From the NCBI RefSeq assembly GCF_900105655.1, contig NZ_LT629787.1, forward strand, positions 1,736,001 to 1,800,000: 64,000 nt of DNA, written 5' to 3'. The notes beneath the pieces are model-generated. The model was not told where the DNA came from. It did not search any database and worked only from the letters and a program-made list of their open reading frames with translations. Source of the DNA: Halopseudomonas salegens (GTDB lineage: Bacteria > Pseudomonadota > Gammaproteobacteria > Pseudomonadales > Pseudomonadaceae). Both the position numbers and the translations under genes were made by a program. Each line of letters opens with the position of its first letter. Position 1 is the first letter of the stretch. Of this stretch, positions 1 to 8,257 are shown one piece after another.

Positions 1-1
1 A

Positions 2-1381
2 CTTGGCTGTAACGGCTATGACGTCGTCGATATGGGCGTCATGGTGCCGGCGGACAAGATCCTGAAAACCGCCATCGAGGAAAAGGTCGACATCATCGGC
101 CTGTCCGGCCTGATCACGCCGTCACTGGATGAAATGGTTCACGTCGCCAAGGAAATGCAGCGTCAGGGCTTCAAGATTCCCTTGATGATCGGTGGTGCAA
201 CCACTTCCAAGGCCCATACAGCGGTGAAAATCGACCCGCAATACAGCAATGATGCCGTGATTTACGTCACCGACGCCTCACGCGCAGTGGGCGTGGCCAC
301 CAGCCTGTTGTCGAAAGAAATCAAACCGGATTACATCAGCAAGATCCGCGAGGAATACGGTGTGGTGCGTGAGCGCACCGCCAACCGCAGTGCGCGCACC
401 GAACGCCTGCCCTACCCCGAAGCGGTAGCCAACCGGCTGAATCTGGACTGGCAACGCTATCATCCGCCGGCGCCGACCTTTACCGGGGTGCGCACGCTGG
501 AGGATATCGACCTGCGTGAACTGGTCGAGTATATCGATTGGACGCCCTTCTTTATTTCCTGGGATCTGTCGGGTAAATACCCGCGCATCCTGCAGGATGA
601 GGTCGTCGGTGAAGCAGCGCGTAGCCTGTTCGATGATGCACAGGAGATGCTGCACAAACTGGTCTCGGAAAAACTGATCAGGGCCAAGGCACTGGTCGGT
701 TTCTGGCCGGCCAACCAGGTCAATGCCGACGACATCGAGCTATTCGACAGTGACGGACAGCCGCTGACGACCCTGCACCATTTGCGTCAGCAGGGTATCA
801 ATCCTGAAGGCAAACCCAACCTCTGTCTGGCCGACTTTGTGGCGCCGAAAGAGACCGGGCTGACCGACTACGTCGGCGGTTTTATCACCACCGCCGGTAT
901 CGGCGCGGAAGAGCTGGCGAAAAGCTACGAGAACAAGGACGATGATTACAACGCCATCATGGTCAAAGCCCTGGCCGATCGACTGGCTGAAGCCTGCGCC
1001 GAATGGCTGCACGCCAAGGTACGTCGCGAACTCTGGGGCTACGCCCCTGATGAAAAGATGGACAACGACTCCCTGATCCGCGAGAAGTACCGCGGTATTC
1101 GACCGGCGCCCGGCTACCCTGCCTGCCCCGATCATACGGAAAAAGGCACGTTGTTCGAGCTGCTCGATCCTGACAACAACTGCGGCGTCACCCTGACCGA
1201 GCACTTTGCCATGTTCCCCACTGCCGCGGTCAGCGGCTGGTATTTTGCCCACCCTGACAGCAAATACTTCGCTGTCGGCAAGATCGAACGTGACCAGGTC
1301 GAAAGCTACAGCACCCGCAAAGCGCAGGATATCGCCGTCAGTGAACGCTGGCTGTCTCCCAATCTTGGATACGACGCCTGA
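2..1381 (+). CDS. metH: Methionine synthase, cobalamin-dependent (C-terminal part)
   Basis: This is the 3' part of B12-dependent methionine synthase, which moves a methyl group from 5-methyltetrahydrofolate to homocysteine in the cytoplasm. The frame is open to the window edge, so the 5' end is missing. The visible part starts late in the cobalamin-binding domain ([10 protein letters not shown], then [13 protein letters not shown] and the [15 protein letters not shown] region). It continues into the AdoMet-dependent reactivation domain, recognised by DWTPFF, the [15 protein letters not shown] motif that binds AdoMet, and the [17 protein letters not shown] segment. The homocysteine, folate and cobalamin-cap modules would lie upstream. 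The stop codon is followed six bases later by a MATE exporter gene, so the two may share a transcript. Identification is secure. Confidence 0.97.
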   Translation, partial: LGCNGYDVVDMGVMVPADKILKTAIEEKVDIIGLSGLITPSLDEMVHVAKEMQRQGFKIPLMIGGATTSKAHTAVKIDPQYSNDAVIYVTDASRAVGVATSLLSKEIKPDYISKIREEYGVVRERTANRSARTERLPYPEAVANRLNLDWQRYHPPAPTFTGVRTLEDIDLRELVEYIDWTPFFISWDLSGKYPRILQDEVVGEAARSLFDDAQEMLHKLVSEKLIRAKALVGFWPANQVNADDIELFDSDGQPLTTLHHLRQQGINPEGKPNLCLADFVAPKETGLTDYVGGFITTAGIGAEELAKSYENKDDDYNAIMVKALADRLAEACAEWLHAKVRRELWGYAPDEKMDNDSLIREKYRGIRPAPGYPACPDHTEKGTLFELLDPDNNCGVTLTEHFAMFPTAAVSGWYFAHPDSKYFAVGKIERDQVESYSTRKAQDIAVSERWLSPNLGYDA

Positions 1382-1387
1382 GGCCTG

Positions 1388-2722
1388 ATGACCTTCCTTC
1401 CCGCCCGTGATCGGTTGCGCACCATAACCTGGTTGGGCCTGCCGATCATGGGCGGCATGCTCAGCCAGAGCCTGCTCAATCTGGTCGACGCTGCCATGGT
1501 CGGCAGTCTGGGCAAGGAAGCACTGGCCGGGGTCGGCCTGGGCAGTTACGTCAACTTCATGGCCATCGCACTGATTATGGGGCTTGGGGCCGGGGTGCAG
1601 GCCATGGTCGCTCGCCGGCGTGGCGAAGGTGCCGAACAGCAGATAGCCGCGCCTTTGAACGAAGGTTTGCTGATTGCCCTGATCGCGGCCATTCCACTGA
1701 CCCTGATCGGCTGGTTCAATGCCGACCACATCATCGGCTTTCTTTCCGACGACCCTGCTGTCGTGGCACTCGGCAGTGACTATTTCCAGTGGCGCAGCCT
1801 GGCCATTGTTGCCGTTGGCTTCAACTTCGCGTTTCGCGGCTACTGGAATGGTACGCGCCAGTCGGGGCTTTATCTGCAGATCCTGATTCTGATGCACCTG
1901 GCCAATGTAGCCATCAGTTACGGGCTGATTTTCGGCCACTTCGGGCTGCCGGAAATGGGGGCCGAAGGCTCCGGTCTGGGTACCTGTATTGCCATGTTCA
2001 TTGGTTGCGGGCTGTATTTCGTGATGACCCTCAAGCGCGGCCGCCAACATGGCTTCCTGCAGGCCCGACCACGCTCCCGCGAGCTGAAAAGCATGCTGCG
2101 CCTGTCGGTTCCCAACTCGCTGCAGCAGTTCTTTTTTGCCACCGGGATTACCACCCTGTTCTGGATCATCGCCCAGGTCGGTACCGCCGAACTGGCGATT
2201 GCACATATCCTCATCAACCTGGCGCTGCTCTTGATCCTGCCCGGCGTCGGCCTGGGCATGGCCGCCACCACGCTGGTCAGCCAGAGCCTGGGGGCTGACA
2301 AAGCCGAAGAAGCCTATCGCTGGGGCTGGGATGTGGTTCGGGTTGCCGTTCTCGCGCTGTTCGTCATGGGTTTACCGTTCTGGCTCATGCCGGAACTGGT
2401 ACTGCGGCTATTTACCCAGGACCCGGACCTGCTCGTCCTCGGCCAATGGCCGTTGCGAATAACCGGGATCGGCATGACTCTGGATGCCACTGCACTGGTA
2501 CTGACCCAGGCGCTGCTGGGCGCGGGTGCCAGCCGCACAGTGATGCTGGTCAACCTGGGTAGCCAGTGGCTGCTGTTTCTGCCGCTGGCCTATCTGGCTG
2601 GCCCGGTGCTGGGAGGTGGCTTGCTGGTGATCTGGCTGATGCAGAGTTGCTACCGGGCGCTGACGTCCGTCATTTTCGCCATCATGTGGCGCCGACGGCA
2701 TTGGGCGCAGATACGCATATAA
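1388..2722 (+). CDS. MATE family multidrug efflux protein (NorM-like)
   Basis: This is a 444-residue inner-membrane exporter of the multidrug and toxin extrusion family, which expels cationic compounds using a Na+ or H+ gradient. The length fits the family (about 450). The sequence shows about twelve hydrophobic segments in two similar halves, beginning with WLGLPIMGGMLSQSLLNLVDAAMVG, which is a typical MATE first helix region. Arg and Lys clusters (RRRG, KRGRQHG, WRRRHW) fit cytoplasmic loops. The start lies six bases after metH, and a GAGG Shine-Dalgarno overlaps the metH stop, so translation may be coupled. The substrate cannot be read from the sequence. Assignment to MATE is firm; calling it NorM itself is not justified. 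Confidence 0.92.
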   Translation: MTFLPARDRLRTITWLGLPIMGGMLSQSLLNLVDAAMVGSLGKEALAGVGLGSYVNFMAIALIMGLGAGVQAMVARRRGEGAEQQIAAPLNEGLLIALIAAIPLTLIGWFNADHIIGFLSDDPAVVALGSDYFQWRSLAIVAVGFNFAFRGYWNGTRQSGLYLQILILMHLANVAISYGLIFGHFGLPEMGAEGSGLGTCIAMFIGCGLYFVMTLKRGRQHGFLQARPRSRELKSMLRLSVPNSLQQFFFATGITTLFWIIAQVGTAELAIAHILINLALLLILPGVGLGMAATTLVSQSLGADKAEEAYRWGWDVVRVAVLALFVMGLPFWLMPELVLRLFTQDPDLLVLGQWPLRITGIGMTLDATALVLTQALLGAGASRTVMLVNLGSQWLLFLPLAYLAGPVLGGGLLVIWLMQSCYRALTSVIFAIMWRRRHWAQIRI

Positions 2723-2754
2723 GTTATGCTGACACGATTGACGAAGAGGTGATC

Positions 2755-2988
2755 ATGCCCGAATCAACAGAAAACAGAGAGTCCGGCAAACAACCCATGC
2801 GCTTTCGCGACATGCTCTCCAGCGTGTTGATGGCCGCTCTGGGCGTGCAAAGCGAGAAAGCCCGGCAACGGGATTTCTCGCAGGGAAAACCCAGCCATTT
2901 CATTATACTGGGTGTCGGTTTTACCGCGTTGTTCGTGTTGATTGTGCTGGGCGTGGTCAAGCTGGTACTGAGCTTGAGTGGCATCTGA
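2755..2988 (+). CDS. DUF2970 small membrane protein
   Basis: This gene encodes 77 residues. A soluble, charged N-terminal half carries the MRFRDMLSSVLMAALGVQ motif, and a SQGKPSHFIILG linker leads to one transmembrane helix near residues 50-72 (about FIILGVGFTALFVLIVLG). This pattern matches the DUF2970 family of small gammaproteobacterial inner-membrane proteins of unknown function. The ATG at 2755 is preceded by a GAGGTG ribosome site at good spacing, so I chose it over upstream codons in the same frame. It follows the MATE gene by 32 bases on the same strand and may be co-transcribed with it. No enzymatic motif is visible. Confidence 0.82.
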   Translation: MPESTENRESGKQPMRFRDMLSSVLMAALGVQSEKARQRDFSQGKPSHFIILGVGFTALFVLIVLGVVKLVLSLSGI

Positions 2989-3083
2989 CCGGCCAACGGC
3001 GTTGGCCACAGACGCAGCAAAGCAACCGCTCAACGCCTGGCGCGGGAGAGCGGTCGCGGGAAGAACCGGCGATCAAGCAGATG

Positions 3084-3218
3084 TTACTGCTGGGAAATCC
3101 AGAAAACAGCGGTAGCCACGGCGATCAGAATAATCACTACCGCAGCGAATGCATCTGCGTAGCTGTCGCCGTTATCGTCCTGCTCCAGCTCCTGGTTACG
3201 GATATCGTGGTCGCTCAT
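3084..3218 (-). CDS. Short single-helix membrane protein (44 aa)
   Basis: This short reading frame is easily overlooked. It begins MSDHDIRNQELEQ, has an acidic and polar first 20 residues, then one hydrophobic helix (about AFAAVVIILIAVATAVFWI), and ends SQQ. The ATG at 3218 has a TGAGG Shine-Dalgarno about eight bases upstream. An acidic cytosolic tail followed by a single helix ending in Trp is a typical architecture for a small inner-membrane protein. I think similar short proteins occur near metH in pseudomonads, but this is from memory. Function is unknown. It points toward DUF2970, so the two genes are convergent. Confidence 0.7.
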   Translation of the reverse strand: MSDHDIRNQELEQDDNGDSYADAFAAVVIILIAVATAVFWISQQ

Positions 3219-3526
3219 GGTCGGTCCTCACTGTTATTGTTGTTGATTGCATCCGGGCAGCAAACCCGTAAACCACCAAGACTCAGGGTGGCTCTTGCGT
3301 AAAATACTGGTGCAGTAAAGCCCAGACGCGATAAAAACTCAACCCGGACGCGGTTGCGTACCCGGTAAACAGGCCAAAAACAGACACTTGGTTCTATCCA
3401 TATAGATAAACATTACTTTTGTGCATATCCAAAAACTGGTAATGTCTGCGCGCCCGTGACATAGCCCCGGGATAGCCTGGTCGCTTACGAAAAGTTGGCC
3501 GCAGAGACCATCAACAGGTTGTCAGC
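3219..3526. other. Gene-free region upstream of cysI
   Basis: About 308 bases lie between the divergent 44-aa membrane protein gene and cysI. I see no credible gene. The stretch from 3385 to 3440 is clearly AT-rich against its surroundings and contains a short inverted repeat, TCTAT-ccat-ATAGA (3393-3406). A TTGGTT at 3389 is followed after 17 bases by a poor -10 match (ATTACT), so a cysI promoter here is plausible but weak. CysB-type control would be expected for sulfite reductase; no site can be assigned with confidence by eye. Confidence 0.4.
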
Positions 3527-5185
3527 ATGTATATCTACGACGAGTATGATCAACGGATCGTTGAGGACCGCGTCAAGCAGTTCCGCGATCAGACACGCCG
3601 CTTTCTCGCCGGCGAACTGACCGAAAATGAATTCCTGCCGCTGCGCTTGCAGAACGGCCTCTACGTACAGCGTTATGCGCCGATGCTGCGCATTGCCGTG
3701 CCTTATGGTGTGCTCTCCGCCGAGCGTCTGCGCAAGCTGGCGTTTATCGCGCGTACCTATGACAAAGGCTATGCCCACCTGACTACCCGCCAGAACGTGC
3801 AGTTCAACTGGCCGGCACTGGAAGATGTGCCGGACATTCTGGCTCATCTGGCTGATGTGCAGATGCATGCGATCCAGACCAGCGGCAACTGCATCCGAAA
3901 TACCACCACCGACCAGTTTGCGGGGGTTGCTGCCGACGAACTGTTAGACCCGCGCCCATGGTGCGAAATCATCCGTCAGTGGTCGACCTTCCATCCGGAG
4001 TTCGCCTATCTGCCGCGCAAGTTCAAGATTGCCGTCAACGGCGCCAGTGAAGACCGTGCAGCCATTGGCGTGCACGATATCGGCCTCAATGTGGTCAGGA
4101 ACGACGCGGGCGAGATTGGCTTCCGTGTTCTGGTCGGTGGAGGCCTGGGCCGAACCCCGATTGTGGGTGCCGAAATCAACGCCTTCCTGCCCTGGCAGCA
4201 CCTGCTGACCTATCTGGATGCCATTCTGCGTGTGTACAACCGTTACGGTCGTCGTGACAACAAGTACAAGGCGCGGATCAAGATTCTGGTCAAGGCACTC
4301 ACGCCTGACGTCTTTGCCGAAAAAGTCGCCGCCGAATGGGCACACAGTAAAGATGGGCCAGCTACCCTGACCGAAGCCGAAGTCGCGCGCATCAGCAAAC
4401 ACTTCGTACTGCCTGCTTACGAAGCGTTCAGCGGCGATGATGCCGGCTACCTGACCAAGCGTGAAAGCGACAAGGGCTTCAACAACTGGTCACTGCGCAA
4501 TGTGCACGCACACAAGGTTGCCGGCTACGCTGCTGTGACCCTGTCACTGAAGCCGACTGCCGTGGCGCCCGGTGATATCAGTGCCCAGCAACTGGAAGCC
4601 GCCGCCGACCTGGCCGAGCGTTTCAGCTTTGGCGAGATTCGCGTCAGTCACAACCAGAATCTGATTCTGCCGCACGTGCGTCAGGCCGACCTCTTCGCAC
4701 TCTGGCAAGAGGCCCGGGAACATGGCTTCGCCACCCCGAACATCGGCCTGTTGACCGATATGATCTGCTGCCCGGGCGGTGACTTCTGCGCCCTGGCCAA
4801 CGCCAAATCAATCCCGATTGCCGAAGCCATCCAGCGTGCCTTCGATGACCTTGATTACCTGCATGATATCGGTGATATCGACGTCAATATCTCCGGCTGC
4901 ATGAATGCCTGTGGACACCACCACGTCGGCCATATCGGCGTATTGGGCGTAGACAAGAAAGGCCAGGAGTTCTATCAGGTATCACTCGGTGGCAACAGCG
5001 GCCGCAATGCAGCCATTGGCCAGATTCTCGGCCCATCCTTTGCTGCCGAACAGATGCCCCAGGTGGTCCAGCGCATCATCGATGTCTACCTGGAGCAACG
5101 CACTGCCGAAGAACTCTTTATCGACACCTATCAGCGGATAGGGATTGCCCCGTTCAAGGAGCGCGTCTATGCAACGAATCATTAA
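3527..5185 (+). CDS. cysI: Sulfite reductase hemoprotein subunit (nitrite/sulfite reductase family)
   Basis: This 552-residue enzyme reduces sulfite to sulfide with six electrons in assimilatory sulfur metabolism, using siroheme coupled to a 4Fe-4S cluster. The protein has the duplicated ferredoxin-like repeats of the family (LTTRQNVQFNW in the first half, VSHNQNLILPHV in the second). The cluster-siroheme cysteines lie in CCPGGDFCALANAKS and SGCMNACGHHHVGHIG near the C-terminus. Its length and pairing with DUF934 match the pseudomonad ferredoxin- or NADPH-linked type rather than the E. coli CysIJ pair. The next gene starts 17 bases before this stop. CysG, which makes the siroheme, is encoded at 16.8 kb, and CysH, which supplies sulfite, at 54.7 kb. 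Confidence 0.94.
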   Translation: MYIYDEYDQRIVEDRVKQFRDQTRRFLAGELTENEFLPLRLQNGLYVQRYAPMLRIAVPYGVLSAERLRKLAFIARTYDKGYAHLTTRQNVQFNWPALEDVPDILAHLADVQMHAIQTSGNCIRNTTTDQFAGVAADELLDPRPWCEIIRQWSTFHPEFAYLPRKFKIAVNGASEDRAAIGVHDIGLNVVRNDAGEIGFRVLVGGGLGRTPIVGAEINAFLPWQHLLTYLDAILRVYNRYGRRDNKYKARIKILVKALTPDVFAEKVAAEWAHSKDGPATLTEAEVARISKHFVLPAYEAFSGDDAGYLTKRESDKGFNNWSLRNVHAHKVAGYAAVTLSLKPTAVAPGDISAQQLEAAADLAERFSFGEIRVSHNQNLILPHVRQADLFALWQEAREHGFATPNIGLLTDMICCPGGDFCALANAKSIPIAEAIQRAFDDLDYLHDIGDIDVNISGCMNACGHHHVGHIGVLGVDKKGQEFYQVSLGGNSGRNAAIGQILGPSFAAEQMPQVVQRIIDVYLEQRTAEELFIDTYQRIGIAPFKERVYATNH

Positions 5186-5666
5186 GGACCGCCAGGTCAT
5201 CGACGAAAGCTGGCACCTGTTGCCGAAAGACGCCAGCCTCGACGGCCTGTCCAACAGCGACGACCTGATCGTTCCACTGGCCCTGTGGCAGGAACACAGC
5301 CATGCGCTGAAAGTGCGTGATGGCGGCCTGGGTATCTGGCTGGACAGCGACGAGGAAGTGGAAAACATTGTCGATGACCTGGCGCATTTTCAGGTCATCG
5401 CCCTCAACTTTCCGGTATTCAGTGACGGCCGGCACTACTCCAGTGCTCGCCTGCTGCGTGATCGTTTTGACTACCAGGGCGAACTGCGCGCCATCGGCGA
5501 TGTGCTGCGTGACCAGCTGTTTTACTTACAGCGCTGTGGCTTCAACGCCTTTGCCATTCGCGAGGATCGCGACACTGAAGATGCCCTGCAAAGTCTGAAT
5601 GACTTCTCCGAGGTATATCAGAGCGCCACTGACCAACCTGAACCACTGTTCCGACGGCGCGGCTGA
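5169..5666 (+). CDS. DUF934 protein, partner of sulfite reductase
   Basis: This is a 165-residue protein of the DUF934 family, found next to cysI in pseudomonads and other proteobacteria and often described as an oxidoreductase accessory in sulfite reduction. The ATG at 5169 lies inside the end of cysI and is preceded by AAGGAG seven bases upstream, an excellent ribosome site; the overlap implies translational coupling. Visible family signatures are MQRIIKDRQVIDESW at the start, GIWLDSDEEVE, NFPVFSDGRHYSSARLLRDR and the GFNAFAIREDRD segment near the C-terminus. There are no cofactor-binding cysteines, so a structural or electron-partner docking role is more likely than catalysis. The exact biochemical role is not established. 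Confidence 0.9.
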   Translation: MQRIIKDRQVIDESWHLLPKDASLDGLSNSDDLIVPLALWQEHSHALKVRDGGLGIWLDSDEEVENIVDDLAHFQVIALNFPVFSDGRHYSSARLLRDRFDYQGELRAIGDVLRDQLFYLQRCGFNAFAIREDRDTEDALQSLNDFSEVYQSATDQPEPLFRRRG

Positions 5667-5679
5667 AGAACCGGATTGC

Positions 5680-5718
5680 CTCCAGCCAGGCTACCCGCAA
5701 GGGCTAACCTGGCTGGAG
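5680..5718. terminator. Hairpin between convergent genes
   Basis: CTCCAGCCAGG (5680-5690) pairs perfectly with CCTGGCTGGAG (5708-5718) across a 17-base loop that itself holds CCC-gcaa-GGG. It sits between the convergent ends of DUF934 and DUF1285. There is no U-tract, so intrinsic termination is not certain, but its position suits a shared 3' end structure. Confidence 0.55.
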
Positions 5719-5724
5719 ACGCGA

Positions 5725-6303
5725 TCAGAGCCCATCCAGGGGAAAAAATACCCCGCTACTCCACACTCCGGTTCGCTGCACACCATCCATTTCGCGCTCG
5801 ACCGCCAGATCAACCAACTGATAAAACACGTTGCGGTGGATCAGCGCATCCAGATTGCTGCGGACTCGCACATAGGGCGCGGGCTCTGCGGAACTGCCGC
5901 GCAGCTCAACCCACAGAGGGTGCTCTGAGTCAGCGGTAACGCTGTCGTCCAGATTGGTCGTAAAGTTCAGGCTTTGCTGCTCGCCCTGCCCTTCAACAGT
6001 CAGCCGGGTAGCAACGAAAGGCGCGTCATCAACCTGAATCCCCCAGCGCTCCACAGGCGTTACCAGATAGTAACGCCCAGCGTCCGCATCGAATTTCAGA
6101 ATACCGGCAAAGAGCTGTACCAGGGGCTTGCGCCTGATGGGATCACCTTCGTGATACCAGGTGCCGTCACGAGCGATGTGCATATCCATTTCACCGCTCA
6201 ACGGCGGATCCCACAAATGCACCGGGGCTGGCTCGCGACGTTGCCCGCTGTCCGCTTGCGGAATACTGTCAAGCAGAGACTGCGGCGGTGGTGGTCGTTG
6301 CAT
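5725..6303 (-). CDS. DUF1285 protein
   Basis: This is a 192-residue soluble protein of the DUF1285 family. After a proline-rich start, it has HLWDPPLSGEMDMHIARDGTWYHEGDPIRRKPLVQLFAGIL, which contains the family-defining D-G-T-W-Y-H-E-G-x-P-I-x-R core. It is followed by YYLVTPVERWGIQVDDAPFVA and a C-terminal region with YVRVRSNLDALIHRNVFYQLVDLA. There is no signal peptide or membrane segment. A structure of the family shows a two-domain beta-rich fold, but no function is assigned. It lies about 125 bases downstream of the lipoprotein gene on the same strand, so co-transcription is possible. Recognition of the family is strong. Confidence 0.88.
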   Translation of the reverse strand: MQRPPPPQSLLDSIPQADSGQRREPAPVHLWDPPLSGEMDMHIARDGTWYHEGDPIRRKPLVQLFAGILKFDADAGRYYLVTPVERWGIQVDDAPFVATRLTVEGQGEQQSLNFTTNLDDSVTADSEHPLWVELRGSSAEPAPYVRVRSNLDALIHRNVFYQLVDLAVEREMDGVQRTGVWSSGVFFPLDGL

Positions 6304-6377
6304 AGAAATACTCCTTGATGCCGATCACTGTGCAAAAGTGCCGAACAATGATGGGGAGAATGGCTGTGGCAGCGCTG

Positions 6378-6394
6378 CAGGGTGAAAGACCCTG
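6378..6394. other. Short hairpin between lipoprotein gene and DUF1285
   Basis: CAGGGT-gaaag-ACCCTG forms a six-base-pair stem with a five-base loop in the gap between two co-oriented genes. There is no T-run, so it may be an attenuating structure or chance. Confidence 0.3.
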
Positions 6395-6427
6395 TCAACT
6401 CGCTCCAATATCCGCCGAGAACACTGC

Positions 6428-7033
6428 CTAGCGTGCAATAAGGCGATTCATGTAGTCATCCAGAGGGCGACGCAGAAGATCTTCGGGCTTTTGCTGATAG
6501 AACTGCAGAAAGCCGCCTCGGGTATGGATGACAGCATAGTCGACCTGACGACCACTGTTCACTTCGAACAGGGTCATCTGCAGAATAGCGCGATCGGTCC
6601 CCAGGTCACGAAACTGCCTGGATACCGACCAGTGTTCGCTACTGCCAACGGCATCCTTGGCCCGGGCAAAACGGGTATACAGCAAGTAATCGGCGTAATG
6701 CGACTGCGCCTCGGCCAGTGCCTGCTCAAGACCCAGGGGGTTCTCCGCCCGCCGCACGCGCGGAAAGACATTCACTGCCGCATAAAAAGCTTCTTCCGCC
6801 ACCACATTGGGGCGTGCATAGGGGTTGTCCACCGGAAGAAAATGGCCCTGGGCAATATACAGCCGCGAATCCGGTTGCAGCGTCCAGTTCGCCGGGCGCT
6901 CCAGACGGTAGTGATTCATGGCCCCCATATCACCCAGATAGTGCCGCGAGGTCTTCTGCATGTCCGAAGGGCTGACACAGCCAGCCAGCATCACCGCACC
7001 AAGAACCACCAAACAACGCCAAATCCATCGCAT
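6428..7033 (-). CDS. DUF4823-type lipoprotein
   Basis: This is a 201-residue predicted lipoprotein. The N-terminus MRWIWRCLVVLGAVMLAGC is a signal peptide ending in a lipobox with the acceptor cysteine. The mature part has LQPDSRLYIAQ, an alternating beta/alpha body and SHYADYLLYTRFARAKD, which fits the DUF4823 family of short envelope lipoproteins. I chose the ATG at 7033, which has GGAG seven bases upstream, over a TTG two codons earlier. It follows the radical SAM gene by 24 bases on the same strand. The final localisation (inner or outer membrane) cannot be stated with certainty; the residue after Cys is Val, so there is no Asp retention signal. Function is unknown. Confidence 0.8.
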   Translation of the reverse strand: MRWIWRCLVVLGAVMLAGCVSPSDMQKTSRHYLGDMGAMNHYRLERPANWTLQPDSRLYIAQGHFLPVDNPYARPNVVAEEAFYAAVNVFPRVRRAENPLGLEQALAEAQSHYADYLLYTRFARAKDAVGSSEHWSVSRQFRDLGTDRAILQMTLFEVNSGRQVDYAVIHTRGGFLQFYQQKPEDLLRRPLDDYMNRLIAR

Positions 7034-7057
7034 AGCCAACTCTCCAGCTGTGCAGCT

Positions 7058-7951
7058 CTAGAGGCCGCGCATCCACTCCGGACGCAGACCAGCGGAAGCC
7101 GGAGTCTCCATCGCCGCGTGCACTTGTTGTAGCATACGCGCCTTGTCCGCGCCCAACACCCCTTTCAGCACCAGATAGTTGGACGCGTGGTCACTTCTGA
7201 ACACGCTGTTGTCCAATTCCAGCGCGTCAAGCAGCAACGCCATTTCAGCAAACAGATCCTGCTGCTCCAGTGGTTCGAAGTCGGGGTACAGCGTCTTGAA
7301 CCGGTCCATTCCCTGAGGAAAGCTGACTACCAGAGTAGACAGAAATTCCGGTTGTGTCTCATTGGCCAGGCGCGCCGAGTTCAGTGCATGCTGGCGGCTC
7401 AAACTGCGCCCGCCCAGGCCGTTGAGAATCATTACCGAGCGCTGCATACCGGCATCACCAGCCTTGTTCAGCGCCTCAATGGTGGAAGCGGCCGTCTCGC
7501 CTTTGTTGACGCGCTGCAGCACCTCGTCATCACCCGACTCGGCACCCACGTAGAGCATCGCCAGACCGGCTTCACGCAGCTCCTCCAGCTCGGCTACCGA
7601 CTTGCGCTTGAGATTGCGTGGCAAGCAATAGGAGGTAACCCTTTCAACCGTTGGCATATGCTCACGAATGGCCTGCAGGATTCGCAGCAAGCGGTGGGTC
7701 GGCAGCACCATGGCATCGCCATCGGCCAGGAACACTCGCTGAACGATCAGGCGCTCGCCGCAACGGCGAATTTCATCCAGCACCTCACTTTCCTTGCGGG
7801 CGCGAAACTTTTTCTGTGGGGCCGTGTACATCTCGCAGAACGTGCACTGATTCCAGGAACAACCATTGGTGACCGGGAGAATCAGTGAGTGGGCTTCACT
7901 CGGTGGCCGGAAGACCGGCTCGATATAACTGACCGGAAGCTGATTGAGCAT
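7058..7951 (-). CDS. Radical SAM protein
   Basis: This 297-residue enzyme probably binds a 4Fe-4S cluster and S-adenosylmethionine. The cluster motif is CSWNQCTFC (Cys-x4-Cys-x2-Cys) near residue 31, one residue longer in the first spacing than the classical CxxxCxxC. This spacing occurs in the Elp3/MiaB/HemN-type radical SAM subset that includes YgiQ-like proteins. The motif after it, FLADGDAMVLPTHRLLRIL, and the barrel motif LYVGAESGDDEVLQRVNKG are typical of that set. No second cluster motif or TRAM domain is present, so it is not MiaB. The substrate is unknown. It is probably the first gene of a leftward unit with the lipoprotein and perhaps DUF1285. Confidence 0.88.
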   Translation of the reverse strand: MLNQLPVSYIEPVFRPPSEAHSLILPVTNGCSWNQCTFCEMYTAPQKKFRARKESEVLDEIRRCGERLIVQRVFLADGDAMVLPTHRLLRILQAIREHMPTVERVTSYCLPRNLKRKSVAELEELREAGLAMLYVGAESGDDEVLQRVNKGETAASTIEALNKAGDAGMQRSVMILNGLGGRSLSRQHALNSARLANETQPEFLSTLVVSFPQGMDRFKTLYPDFEPLEQQDLFAEMALLLDALELDNSVFRSDHASNYLVLKGVLGADKARMLQQVHAAMETPASAGLRPEWMRGL

Positions 7952-8257
7952 ATCGCCGCGGCATCCTCGCTGAATTTAACTGCTCATTTTAGCCCTGGAT
8001 AGCTGCAAATGGCCATCCCCTATATGGGCTTAGCGTAGCCAGACTTTTTCTCATATTGTATCAATTCAAGTCAGCTTGTCTGAGGAAGCCATGCATATCC
8101 AGACAATCACCCCCAGAGTGAGACAAGCCTGCCGAACAGCGCCTGCTACCCTGAGTAACAGGTCGTTTCAAGGGCTGCTTCTTCCATCAGGAGGATGAAG
8201 AGGCTTTGCACCGGCTTTCCTCAACAGGTCTTACCATTTCAGTCCAGGATAAGAACA
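7952..8257. other. Divergent intergenic region
   Basis: This 306-base region separates the leftward radical SAM gene from the rightward esterase and must hold both promoters. AT-rich sequence is concentrated at 8041-8075 (tttttctcatattgtatc). A 36-codon frame beginning at 8090 lacks a ribosome site and is not supported as a gene. I see no convincing operator. Confidence 0.35.

Noticed and set aside
740-2206. 488-codon frame opposite metH and the MATE gene
   Set aside because: It is antisense to two certain genes, has a composition typical of a shadow frame and no recognisable domain.
8090-8200. 36-codon frame upstream of the esterase
   Set aside because: No Shine-Dalgarno, biased amino acid content and no hydrophobic or charged pattern typical of small proteins.
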